The notes under the pieces were generated by a model that saw nothing but the letters and a program-made list of their open reading frames with translations, ran no database searches and was not told where the DNA came from. Shown piece by piece: positions 22,191 through 35,015 of a stretch of 64,000 bases of DNA. A program made the translations under genes and the position numbers. The number at the start of each line of letters is the position of its first letter. The stretch's first letter is position 1. Origin of the DNA: Adiantum capillus-veneris (lineage: Eukaryota > Streptophyta > Polypodiopsida > Polypodiales > Pteridaceae). The stretch lies in assembly GCA_014529385.2 (NCBI GenBank), contig CM043963.1, forward strand, positions 92,826,912 through 92,890,911, read 5' to 3'.

Positions 22191-24193
22191 TGTGGTGATG
22201 TAACACGTACATAGTGGAAACGCATGCTACAAGATCTATCTTGTAACTTTTTAGATACATAATTATCTTTCCTATAATGTGCATATGCATATTTAAGTAT
22301 AATAATAAGCCTTCTATCTCATCCTATTATTTTTCTCAAGGGTAACCTATCCTTACTTTACTATCAGAAAATACTATGGGAAAAGCTCAATAGCTCCGCC
22401 TCTTTAACTTGGGGCAAAAAGCATTGATTCTTTATTTCTACTATCTCTTTATCCTCTCACACCCTAGCTAGATTCTATATCTAGGGTAAACTCCAATATA
22501 TGTATATTCTATGTATTTTTTATACTTTTCTTATATTTCTTTTTAAATAGCTACTAGGAGGGAATCAAATCCTAGTGGGACACTAGGTGGCATGATTTCA
22601 AAGATACACTTATTTTAATGCATTATTGCAAGCATGATTATAAAACTTTGTCAAGGAGCAATGTCATGCTTTCATATGGCATGAGGTGTCCTTTGGAATT
22701 AAATGAAAGTCTAAGCTAAGGGGACCACGGGAAGACTTTTGCTGCCACAAATGGACCCTATTTTGATGAATTTTTTACACAAGGTTCCAATCCGAATTGG
22801 AAAATGATTTTAAAATGAAAATCGTAGCTAATGAGCTGAAGTTTCTGCCCATATTTTTACTTTTTTATTTGGAGCCACGGTTGAGGAGATATGATCAAAA
22901 TACTGGACCCCAGTCTGCCCACATCATGCAGGGACAACTCATTTCCAACTTTTTCAATTCCTATTCACACTGGCTCCTCTCTTCTTGTGTAAACCCTTGG
23001 GGGTTCCCTTCACCTATAAAAGGGGGCCTCTTCTTCCTTGAAAAGGAACTCATGCATTCAAGCCATTGATGAGAGGAATTCTTGAGGGAGTGAGTAGTAA
23101 TGCCTAATTGTACTTAGCCCCATGAACATAAGCCCAAGCCTACACTTTCTCCTAGAGGAAGACTAGCCATTCTTGTACACTATCCTTGGAAGATCAAATC
23201 TAATCAAAGAAGGTGTTGTACTTGGCATATCAATCAACGTTGAATTCTCCCCTCTTCTTCTCTCTCCCATCAATAATGGTGCCGAAGGGTTTCAAGTAAG
23301 ATGTGTTCTACATTGATGTTTTCTTGATTTCTTGGTGTTTTCATTTTCATCTCTAATGCAACATATATATATGTATCTAATCTCATATCCTTAACCAAAC
23401 CTATCTCTCTCATTCTTAGTAATTCGTCTTCTCTGCAAATTCTAGGGTCTCTTTTCTACAGGTACATCTCTCCTCGCAGTATCCTTATTGCGTACGGGCA
23501 AGAATAGTGCTTGGGAGGGAAACTTCTCATCTCTTCACTTCTCTCATATCTCCATTTCTCACATACTATCCTAGATGAATAACCCACATGATGATCATTT
23601 CTATCGCTTTCACTCGGTATGATCTATTAGAATTAACGTATGGATTAGCCGAAAAATACACTTTCAATAACGTATAGTGTTTCTCTTTGGCCCAGAAAGG
23701 CTTAATGAAATACTTCTATCACCGGATCCCATCATACTACCTCTCATAGACTATAACTTTTCTTTTGATGTAAGCGCAGTTATCTTGCTATGAACCAAGA
23801 GGATTTGTACACACAATTAATCCCAATCACTAGACAAAATATATATATTATGGTAAGCACAAAACTACAATTCCAAAGAACAATTCGTAGGCTATTTGGT
23901 CAGCCAAGATTGAATGCCATTAAATCATCTATTAAACCTTTCATATTACCCATGATACGATATGACCATAGCCTTGATGTTTTCATTTTCGTATTGTTTT
24001 GACATTCTCTTTTGTGTTCTTTCTTTGTGTGTGTGAGTGCAAGAGAGAAAGAGTGAGTCTTCTTTGATTGCACTTCTTTCCAAACCCTAGTCTTCATGGC
24101 ATCTATGGTTTAACTCCTTCGTATAGTTTTTGTTGAGTTCTCTCACAGCCATAAGCCCGGTGCTTTCCTGGCAAGACCGCAAATTTCTCGACA
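22191..24193 (+). repeat. Element A 3' LTR
   Basis: 2003 bp, about 99 percent identical to 14165-16177 by eye. Starts TGTGG rather than TGTCG; ends CGACA. TATA box at 23015-23021. Confidence 0.95.
23015..23021 (+). promoter_or_regulatory. TATA box in element A 3' LTR
   Basis: TATAAAA, same offset in the LTR as 14989-14995. Confidence 0.6.
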
Positions 24194-24197
24194 ACAG
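24194..24197. repeat. Target-site duplication of element A, right
   Basis: ACAG, matches 14161-14164. Joining the flanks through one ACAG restores an open minus frame in element E. Confidence 0.75.
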
Positions 24198-24366
24198 TCT
24201 TCCATGAAAGCAGGGGGTAGAATATCAATGTGTACACTCTTGGGAGTATAGGCTCCCCCTGAGATACCAAAGGCGAATCTACCTCTCCCTCACCTTCGTT
24301 AACTTCACTAGCCATAGGTTCAAAGCGAGTAGCTCTACTAAAGGTTTCTATAAAGAGACTAAACAC
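24198..24366 (-). pseudogene. Element E leader ORF, upstream part
   Basis: Minus-strand coding remnant with an acidic stretch (NEGEGEVDSP). It is the upstream half of the frame interrupted by element A and continues at 14160. No domain recognised. It corresponds in position to the first ORF of element B (59201-59836). Confidence 0.45.
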
Positions 24367-24500
24367 ACTAGATCCAGGCTGTGGGGCCCAGAAAGGTACG
24401 TTTTTGTTTACTTGCTTGGGGTTTGGTGTAGGATGCCCTTCTATAATATCGTAGTCAGATGAAGAGTCACTAGCCGCTATGTTTGGGTCTTGGGTTGTAC

Positions 24501-24538
24501 TACCTTAGGTCCCCGCCGAGGGCCCGAAACCTAAGGTA
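24501..24538. other. Perfect 10-bp inverted repeat (hairpin) in E leader
   Basis: TACCTTAGGT (24501-24510) and ACCTAAGGTA (24529-24538) are exact reverse complements around an 18-base GC-rich loop. It lies in the untranslated leader of element E. Confidence 0.7.
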
Positions 24539-25379
24539 GGTGGGTATTGAGAACCCGCATAAGTCAAAGTGCTTGCTAGTTTCTCGGTCTCTAGCACACA
24601 ACCAGAGCGCAAATGCATGTGCCTTTGGCACCCTACAAGCGTCGGTGAATACCCTTGAAGGTTAACCGCTTGATTTTTTGGGTGTTTTGCACCTCGTTTT
24701 CACTCTTTTTTTTTATGTTTGTTAATGTCTTTTTACGATCAGTTCTTGGATTAGAGCGTGTGATAGCTCAAAACTAGTGTATCGCTCAAGGGGTTGTGGT
24801 GTGCTTTACAACACATTGTTTGGTTATCCGAAGCTCCGATGGTCCTCAAAAGAGTCGATTTTTACGTAGGCGTGAGGCTAAAATAAGTAAGTCCAAAGGA
24901 TGACTGAGGCCTGAGCCTGGGCTTAGGCTTGGGCTTGGGGAATGTTCCCGATCCCGGTCCTTACTTTTATGTGTATATATATTTTTTTTTTATTTTTTTT
25001 TTTTTAAAGGATAAGGTCGCCGCGGTCACGCGCACACACACACACACACCTAACCTACCTACTTGCAACTAACAGAGCTACAGTTACACACTGTTCAACA
25101 CAGTACTATAGCAACTAATTAACTAATAGATCTACTTACTGCACCTTATAGATCTAACATTATAGATCTAATACCTTAAATCTAACACCTTATCAACAGA
25201 AAACAGTACATTGCAGCAAAAAAATCTAGCACTTTATTAATAGAAATGGCACACTGCAGCAAAAACAAAGTTCATAAATCCTTCTCAATAGCCACACACC
25301 TTCTTTCTCTACCTTTCCTACATCTCATATTGCACCACAAAGCACCATAGAGTTCTATTCGAGCTTAGTGAAAGGTATC
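24539..25379 (-). other. E 5' leader, no gene
   Basis: Untranslated region between primer site and first ORF. Contains poly-T/A runs and a short AC repeat near 25034-25050; no coding signal. Confidence 0.6.
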
Positions 25380-25397
25380 TCTTGGGCAACGACGCCA
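25380..25397 (-). other. Primer-binding site of element E, tRNA-Asp-like
   Basis: The minus strand reads TGGCGTCGTTGCC from 25397, four bases past the LTR end. Plant tRNA-Asp would give TGGCGCCGTTGCC: one mismatch in the first 13 bases; beyond that the match is lost. Confidence 0.65.
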
Positions 25398-25627
25398 AAC
25401 ATGTGCGCATCCATTGCACGTGTCAAAGCAAGGGACTTGCCGTACACTGTGTGCGAGGCACAAATGGCTGCAAGCACACAACGAGATTAATCTAGCAAGC
25501 TCAAGAGAGCAAGGGTGTGTCACTCACCGCCCTACGTTTGCCTTCGTGGAGGATTCCTCACCACAAAGAAGAGGGAGCTACCGCCGTACCACACTCAACC
25601 GCCTCGCTGCCGCTATGCCATCGCAAT

Positions 25628-25628
<1 letters not shown>

Positions 25629-25677
<49 letters not shown>
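25629..25677. repeat. (CT)n microsatellite inside E 5' LTR
   Basis: Uninterrupted CT run at the site equivalent to 4649-4672. Confidence 0.95.
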
Positions 25678-25681
<4 letters not shown>

Positions 25682-25782
25682 ACACACACATATACAAGGA
25701 GATGAAGGAGAAGATGGAGATGGAGCAAGAGCACTCTTCAATTGCACAAATGAGAGAATGAGTGATGTTTAGGTTTAGGTGA

Positions 25783-25790
25783 CTTTTATA
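25783..25790 (-). promoter_or_regulatory. TATA box, E 5' LTR
   Basis: Minus-strand TATAAAAGTCAC context, same as 4835-4842 and as element B LTRs. Confidence 0.65.
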
Positions 25791-25949
25791 TTAGTTCGCC
25801 CATTCACACTTGGGCGCCCATGCTTAGCCAACTAACCCTTGAATGTTCCAGTTGGAGTGCGCCTCTCATCGGCGATCATTCTTATCCTTTTCATATTGGA
25901 CCGACAAGCCCGGCCCATGACTACTAGAAGTGGACACCGGTGGTTAACA

Positions 25950-26394
25950 AACGTACCCAATATTTCAAGCATAACTTAATCAAACCAATGAACAGTTTAC
26001 ACACGGCTACTCAGAATCGAAAACCAATTGTGGGATCATAGCTTTCCAAAAAGTGTTAGACCATTCAACCATTACCGCATACTATCAAGCACATCCAACC
26101 CACACAGTGGGCCTTACCAGGCTAAGTGACGGGATCAAGATACCACACATCCAGTAGTGCCTCAAACTGTCAAGCAAAGCCAACCAACATAGTGGGCCTT
26201 ACCAGGCTAAGCGACAGGGTACACCAACCAATAAGCCCGATTGTTTATAATATCCTAAGACAGTATGAAAAAAGGAGAGAAAAACCATTATATCAATCTC
26301 AATAAACAATAATCAACCTGTGTCGGTTGAGTTGCAAGCTCCATGATTGGTATACCAGAGAGTGAACAAACACACACAGTCCTAACTTTTTATG
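25950..26394. other. Right flank of E; no gene; 85-bp duplication
   Basis: Begins with the E target duplication AACGT. AGTGGGCCTTACCAGGCTAA occurs at 26106 and 26191, a diverged tandem duplication with an 85-bp period. It may be part of repeat X, whose left end is not defined. Confidence 0.55.
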
Positions 26395-26664
26395 CAAGTA
26401 AAACACACACAAGGCAAAGTGAGGGGCAGAATGCGCCCTCACCTCTTTAAATAGGAGATGGTAGATCACGATCACTCATGGTGAGTAGCATGCAGAATCT
26501 TTATCATCCCAAGCACTGAGTAGGACAGGTGCTACTCCTCCTCGGGAAGCCACAACATGTAGCTGCCTCTGGTGCGGTCTGTCATAGTAGAGCAGAGAAG
26601 CCATTGTGCCTTTAGCAAGGCAGGGTAGGTGAGGCCCAGTTATAGAGTAAGAAATTTTTAACCA
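26395..26664 (-). repeat. Repeat block X, copy 2
   Basis: Close match to 1-264, same orientation and same right border. Together the two copies could be LTRs of an old element now holding E, or two separate insertions. Confidence 0.6.
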
Positions 26665-26858
26665 CATTAATAACTACCAGCTAAGGACTTCCAACTATCA
26701 TAACCCTATAGGGGTTCCTTCCCACGGTGGATACCAACTTAGTGTGGCTAGGAAAGACATAAAGCCATATTTTAAGTGAAAATACATAGCCAGGATGACA
26801 GTTGTAGGGGGTAGTTTATTTTAAATTATTTTAATCATAAACATAAAGATAAATACCA

Positions 26859-26860
<2 letters not shown>

Positions 26861-26910
<50 letters not shown>
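26861..26910. repeat. (GT)25 microsatellite
   Basis: Uninterrupted GT run. Confidence 0.97.
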
Positions 26911-26912
<2 letters not shown>

Positions 26913-27106
26913 CTAGCCACTAAAGAGCCGAATAGATGGTGTGTGGGGTCTGTGTGAGCTCGAGATGGGGTGGGAGGCGCTTCAAATCCAAATATCGATG
27001 GCATCGGGGTTTGTATGAGGCAATGGCATTGGGGATCTCTGTGAGCTCAATTGCCATGGGAGTGAAAATGGCTCCTGCAATTAAATTTGGGGTTTTTGTT
27101 TTAATT

Positions 27107-27320
27107 TTTTAGCATCGCTTAAGTGACACCATTGCTTATACAACGCCTTCCAGTTTGCAAGCGTTGCTACAAGCGTCGCAAGATGCAACACATTTAGCGA
27201 CGCTCTAAGCGATGCTTTTAGCAATGCTTTTAGTATTTTTTGGGACAAATTATTAGGCATCGCTTAAGCGATGCCCGTAAATTTTGTAGGCGTTCCTACT
27301 TACAAAGCGCCATTGTAGTG
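27107..27320 (-). mobile_element. CACTA-like DNA transposon end (fragment)
   Basis: The minus strand from 27320 reads CACTACAATGGCGC, a CACTA-superfamily terminal pattern. About 200 bp of subterminal repeats follow: GCATCGCTTAAGCGATGCC at 27250, a variant at 27111, and GCGACGCTCTAAGCGATGC near 27199. Such clustered subterminal GCGACGC/GCATCGC motifs are typical transposase-binding arrays. The opposite end and transposase were not found, so this is a truncated or internally deleted copy. Confidence 0.55.
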
Positions 27321-29990
<2,670 letters not shown>

Positions 29991-30248
29991 CTTCTAAAGA
30001 TAAGCCTCTTTTAACATTAAGGTTATTGACATTTATACCTAGGGCTTTCTAAATGGCTAGTGGCCGGCTCACATGGGCTTTTACACTTATCATTGCATAA
30101 TTACATCTCAAGGAATTGACCTGCTACTCTGGAATCATTATTTACACATAGTATCACTTGACTAGCTTGAAAAAATAATAAGAGTACAAATGCGGTGTCC
30201 GGCTATGTGCCTGGCCAGGTGGGCGTCCATACGGTCAATCCCCTGACA

Positions 30249-30262
30249 TTCCCCCCTTCCTA
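30249..30262 (-). other. Polypurine tract and 3' LTR border of element D
   Basis: The minus strand reads TAGGAAGGGGGGAA, then TGTCAGGGG as the LTR start. The tract is almost the same as in B (AGGAGGGGGGGAG) and E (AGGAAGGGGGGCA). The LTR lies to the left; its far end is not defined. Confidence 0.65.
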
Positions 30263-30387
30263 GCTCATCCCTTGACACGATCATGTGCAGTCTTGTCATA
30301 GGATTGTCTTCAGCTTTGACTTCAAGGTTGGTCTTTAGCTTGGGAAGTGCTTTGTCGTGGATTATGCTCCTCCCTTCCTTGAGTGCT

Positions 30388-30799
30388 TCATATCTTTTTT
30401 GTCTTGTTGATGCATAATTGGACTTTAGTCTTCGAGGTGACTTTGCATTTTGTTGCGCATTCTTCTTTTGTTTGTTTCACTTTTGGTATTGGAGTCCTCG
30501 GCAATGTAACACTAATTTTGAAGCACGTTGTGAGCTCCTTCTGATTGTTTTTTAGAGCCCTCATGTTGAATTTGTCATTGCTTGTCGTAGTCTTTGTATT
30601 CCATTCTCCATTTTGCCCATGTTTAATGAAGATTTTTGTTGTCCCATCTTGTGATGGAGCTTTGTTATCGCCCATGAAGATTAGAGATGCTCTTGATAAT
30701 TGTGTTGTGGTCTTTAGTTATAGCTCCAACTTTTTGTTGATTGATTTGGGTAGCCATTTCCTTCTTGCTTATGTAGAAGAAATATATACAAGAAGATGA
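30388..30799 (-). pseudogene. Element D accessory-region remnant, unrecognised
   Basis: A 95-residue Lys/Thr-rich minus frame (30388-30675) with a weaker continuation upstream to about 30799. It lies just inside the 3' LTR, where B carries the end of its accessory ORF. I see no similarity that would prove the link. Confidence 0.3.
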
Positions 30800-31749
30800 C
30801 AATGAAGGTTTCTAGAGTAGGGTCTTAAAACCTGGATGACCAAAGGAAAAAAACCACGGTGGGAAAAAAGTGCCTTTGGTATACACTCTTATTGAGGTTG
30901 AGCAGTTCCACTTGAAGTACCTGTCATGCAAGGTGGGTGCTTGGGAGAAACAAAGAAAGAGTGTTTAATGCAAGTGCCAATTATGGGATGCTCTATATGC
31001 ATATAAGAAATTTATCAAACAAAAGCATGCAATGTAAGAGATGGAGTTGATGGGTGCTTCAAGAAACTTATGTAGCACATGTGACATCAAAGGACATTGC
31101 AAATGCTTTTGCGTTTCCAAGAAGGGTTTCTGGTGTAGAAGCTTTTCCACTCATACCTCAGTGTGCTCAATGCGTGAGTGTTCTTTCAATTTCTTCATTC
31201 ACTTCCCAGACTTAAAATACGTAGAATTTGACTCTTATGCTCACCTATACCAGCATGAGCAACACAACATAAATATGTGCAACTCTTCTAGCTTGAGCAG
31301 TACCTAGAATAGCTAAGACGCTTAAACCACAGAGAATATTACATGAAGCTTTGGGACTAACGCCTCGCTCATTTAGTGGCTTAGGTGCCCAACTCTAACT
31401 TTTATGCGATGTATATGTAATGGAAACTTGGACTTACCTGTTCAAGGCCAGAAATCCAATTCCATAAAAACTAGAAATTTAGGCCTCTTTCATTGTGTTG
31501 GTCTATGGATGCCACCATTTTGTCCAGTAGGCTGGCATATTTTGGCTCCTCTTGACTTGCTTGTCGTAAGTTGACATTGCTTTGTGAAACAAGTCCTTCA
31601 CCTCTCTTGTAGGGACTGATGTAGCCTCTGAGTTATTTTCCATGAGAAGCGGTTGTCAATTGTGTGAGTTCACTGTGATTGAGTTCCCACTATCGATTTT
31701 GGAACCCGCCTTGTTTTTTGTCCTTGTGTGATTGTCTTTGGCATTTTAC

Positions 31750-32825
31750 CTTCTTCTATAACTTGATGGACACTATGCTTTGGTATCCAAACCTAGTGAT
31801 TTTCGTTATAAAAGCCTTGCTTTTGCTGCTGAAGACGAGGTATCATCTAGATGTTGTAGCAGTCTTGGCTGCTTTTGTTGACTCTTGGTTGTCATTGTTT
31901 TACTTTGGGTAGAAGCTTGTGCTGCATGATTCTCTTGGTCGTTCCAGTTTGAGCTACAACCTCTGGTAGCCATATTTGAGTGTTACCTTCATAAAATCCT
32001 TGTGTTTTGAGTAGCTTGACTGGAATCATCGGCTATTGTATCTGTTTGTGTTGGGTAGCTTGACTAGAATCTGACTTTGGTACCCAAACTTGTTGCATTG
32101 CTTGCTGCTTTGATCTTTGCTTTTGTCTCTTGTGGTTGTTCTTTCTCCTAGTTGAGTTGTTTGTCTTGCATCGATAGCGCATCTTGTTCTTTGTAGAACT
32201 CTTTATTTGAGGTGGGTAGGTCCAGGCTGTTACTTTAGGCTTTTTTGCCCAAACAATAGTGTTTCCTTGGTATTATCCCTGAGCAATGATTGACTCATTT
32301 GATGCTACCCACCCCGTCACTTTTTGTTGTTGAGGTTGAACCATTGCTTCATGTATCCAAACTAGGTTGTTGACTTTGATATGCTCTTTGGATACCAACA
32401 CTTGGTTGATACTCTTTGGCTTCTTCTGGATGCTTTTTTGTGATGGAAAATTTGGTTGATAGATTTTTTGCTTTGGTGTTCATTGCATTGTTGATGGTGT
32501 GGCTCTTGATGTAGAGGCTACACGGGAAGTTTGATGGAGGCTCGTTGAAGGTAAAGTCATCTTGCAAGGTTGATCTTATTCAATACTTACCTTAGCCTTA
32601 CCTTTTTCCACAATGGTTGGCGATTTCTTCTCTGCATGGATTTGAAAACCTTTTTGGACTCTTAATGTTTTCGCTGTCAAAGCTTTTGGTTGTTGTAAGA
32701 AGAAGGTATCCATCCAGCTTTTTGTCAAGATCATAGTCTCTTTGATGTGACGGGAGTTGATTATGTGGAAAGTATCCTTGTACTCCCCAGTACTCACCTT
32801 GAGTACGAATTCTGCTACGCCTCAC
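31750..32825 (-). pseudogene. Element D post-pol ORF with repeated V-W-[VIL]-P-K motifs
   Basis: On the minus strand the segment near 32740-32825 encodes V-S-T-G-E...S-W-M-D, resembling the last strands of the second protease-like domain of B (51312-50122). Downstream, a short motif recurs at irregular steps of about 30-60 codons: V-W-I-H-E (about 32355), V-W-A-K-K (32257), V-W-V-P-K (32087), I-W-L-P-E (31968) and V-W-I-P-K (31790). Intervals are Gln/Thr/Lys-rich. B has V-W-V-R-R, V-W-I-R-R and V-W-R-P-K in the equivalent place. Frames are broken by many stops. Confidence 0.45.
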
Positions 32826-33283
32826 TCTTTGAACTTGTGTACATTGTTTTTTCTAGCTCTTTGATTCGCGGCTTTCCCATCACTTATGGATCTATCATAG
32901 CTGAACATGTGATTTTAAGTCTTGTTTCTCTGCATATATTGAATATGATCATTATTGAAGACACTCGATCTTTTGTCGCATCCTTATCCTTCTCTTGATC
33001 TTGAGTTTGTTGAACTTTTGATGCGCCAAACTTGGAAACTCTGCTCCTTCTACTTTGAATTGCGCTTTTTCTTGAGTCGACTTCTTTAAAACAACTTTTG
33101 TTGATTCTTCGGGTATGTCAATAATGACATATTCTCGTGGTTGCTCTGCCTCCTTTATGGCACTTTGGCATCATGCTCCAAGACGTGGACATCAATCTCA
33201 CCTTTTCTGCTTTCATACTCACAAGCTTCATTAGCTTCCTTCAAAACCTTTATTGTAAATAAGGGAGTTATGTATTAGCTATC

Positions 33284-33778
33284 TTAGTCGCAAAATTTGG
33301 TAATGGTTACCTCATTTATGCAGACATCAAGAGTCACCAATATTTGATCCCATCCAAAGGGTTCAAACAAATCCTCTGGAAATGGTTCCTTAATGTAAGC
33401 TTCATCTTCTACTGAATGCTCTAGGGTGCAGTCTTCCTTTCTAAGACTCTCGTACTCTGATGCCTTGCACATCCAAATATGCGCTTTGCTTTGCAACCAA
33501 GCAGGTACCTCGTTTTCCCAATCAATTGTGGAGTGTAATTCTTCCCCCGAGGTTCGCTCTACATCTTTATAACTATGATCTTTGACACTAATTTTTGTAG
33601 TGACCTCTTTGTGTCTCAAGTAGATATACTCATAGCCCCAATCTTGTACCATTTTGAGATGACGCATGAATAGTCTACCTAATATGATATCAAAGTTGCT
33701 ACTCTTGTCAAAATTCATTATGGCAAAGGTGTGCTCATACTCAATGCTACATGAGGATATAATGATTTGTTCTAACAT
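33284..33778 (-). pseudogene. Element D protease C-terminal half and linker
   Basis: A 164-residue minus frame matching element B just after the active site: IEYEHTFAI, D-I-I-L-G-R-L-F-M-R, KMVQDWGY, then the linker with EVPAWL, EPFPED and LVTLDVCINEVT. The Asp-Ser-Gly part lies to the right in damaged sequence near 33860. The match is strong enough to use as the anchor for the B/D relationship. Confidence 0.7.
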
Positions 33779-33964
33779 TCATATGGATCTCTCCACTTAT
33801 CCATCCACTAATTGAAGTTTCATTCAAGTTTTGCAATGGAAATTCCTTCCTCACTAACTAATATTGCGATCGTCTTTACTCCTTTGTACTCAAGTGGCAA
33901 TGTGGTATTTCCTTCCTGACTTCACAGTAATCACCCACCTTATTCACACTGGTACCGGATCTAT

Positions 33965-34786
33965 CTATGGTTTCTTAGGAAAAGTTTCATCCATGTTGTC
34001 ATCTACGAGTTGGTCATGTGAAGGGATTTTCATCCCCATCTTTTCCAGGTGTTTGTCTATTCGGCCCCATATATGCCGTCTAATTTTTAGCAACTTTGAG
34101 AGAGAAAGTGTGCATTGTATAGGAGAAGACATCAATTCATTCAATCTCTTGGTATCCATCATTTTTGGTGTGGCTTTCCACTGAGAAGGTACCACTCTAA
34201 CCTCAGATTTTGTTTCAAGATCTCTTATGAAAGATGGCAAAGTCTATAGAGAGTGTGGTTTGCTCTCTTCAGATGTGACATACCTGGCATCCCCATATAG
34301 AGATCATATATCCTCTGGGAAAAATTTGTGATCCATGTTTATCTCAGGGATAGGTGCTAACTATAAAGTAGCACTACCATCTTTTTGGTTTTTGATCAAC
34401 TCCCATAAGGAATGTGGCCACGGCTCTTCTATCTTCGGAATAGGAATCACTACTTGTGAGCCCACCCCATCTGTGGTATTGGCTACTTTCCTTGTCTAAA
34501 GGTGCCTCAACTCCATCTCTTCTTGGTCTCTGTTTACAACACCCTTGTTCTCCATTTCCTAGAATCTTTGACGAATTAGCACCTCCGTTTTTGGAGCATC
34601 TGGAACATGTGGTTCCATAAGAGCTTGGGCCACCTGGATGAGCTCCTTGCAAATTTGTAACCTCTCTTTTTTACACTCTCGATGAGGATATGATAGCCAT
34701 CGATGCTCTTGGGTTTGATTAGGTTTTAGCCTAGCTTCATAGGCCTTCAAAATTGTATCTAAAGGTTCAAAGACTTTGTCCACCAA
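33965..34786 (-). pseudogene. Element D conserved linker between zinc knuckles and protease
   Basis: Minus frames at 34559-34786 (VDKVFEPLDTILKAYEARLK, then Q-I-C-K-E-L-I-Q-V-A-Q-A-L) and 33965-34240 (V-P-S-Q-W, then LDTKRLNELMSSPIQC, then L-L-K-I-R) match B at 56820-56700 and 56250-56100. This region has no known domain but is conserved in order and wording between the two elements. D is intact at the place where B has a TGA (56267). Confidence 0.6.
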
Positions 34787-35015
34787 GATTGAACCGCCTG
34801 AGTCAATCTTCGATTCTTCTGCTCCCTTTGTGTCTTTCCTACTTTCTTGCTCATGTTTAAGTTGTTCTTTTGTTTAATGCAGTTCTATTTCTAAAGTTGT
34901 TTTTTCCTTCAGCCTCTTCACTTTCATTTTGTTTTGTTTGGATTTCCATGATTTTCTTCCAGTTCTCATTGATATGTTCTCGATTTTTGTTTGAGGTGGC
35001 AATGTGGGTTCCTCC

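Larger units (their letters stand above)
14165..24193 (+). mobile_element. Element A: Ty3/gypsy LTR retrotransposon inserted in element E
   Basis: LTRs at 14165-16177 and 22191-24193 surround a 6.0-kb interior with primer site, gag-protease, RT, RNase H and integrase in Ty3/gypsy order and a purine tract. The ends form TGTCG...CGACA in the 5' LTR; the 3' LTR start has one change. A 4-bp ACAG duplication flanks it. About 19 substitutions and one 10-bp indel separate the LTRs by eye, roughly 1 percent, so it is the youngest element here. Integrase is broken by a lost base near 21026 and by stops at 21227 and 21956. The protein wording (CGPYGRKP; DHGSEIN in the protease; E-L-W-G in RNase H) recalls elements I know from basidiomycete fungi more than typical plant lineages. 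Confidence 0.95.
4408..25949 (-). mobile_element. Element E: RT-less Ty3/gypsy-type LTR retrotransposon, host of element A
   Basis: Direct repeats at 4408-5004 and 25402-25949 are the LTRs. They start TGCGCGCATC and TGTGCGCATC and both end TTAACA. Five-base flanks AACAT and AACGT fit a target duplication with one change. A purine tract (5005-5020) and a tRNA-Asp-like primer site (25380-25397) set the orientation to minus. Without the 10-kb insert A the element is about 11.5 kb. It keeps gag, protease, linker and accessory-protein remnants, but RT, RNase H and integrase are absent. It therefore resembles TR-GAG or LARD-type non-autonomous elements. LTR copies differ by roughly a tenth outside the microsatellite by eye, so it is older than A and B. 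Confidence 0.85.
25402..25949 (-). repeat. Element E 5' LTR (right copy)
   Basis: 548 bp, TG...CA ends, partner of 4408-5004. Minus-strand TATAAAAG at 25783-25790 and CT microsatellite at 25629-25677. Confidence 0.85.

Noticed and set aside
14165-24193. Element A as an integrated plant pararetrovirus
   Set aside because: It has LTRs, a target duplication and an integrase, and no movement protein.
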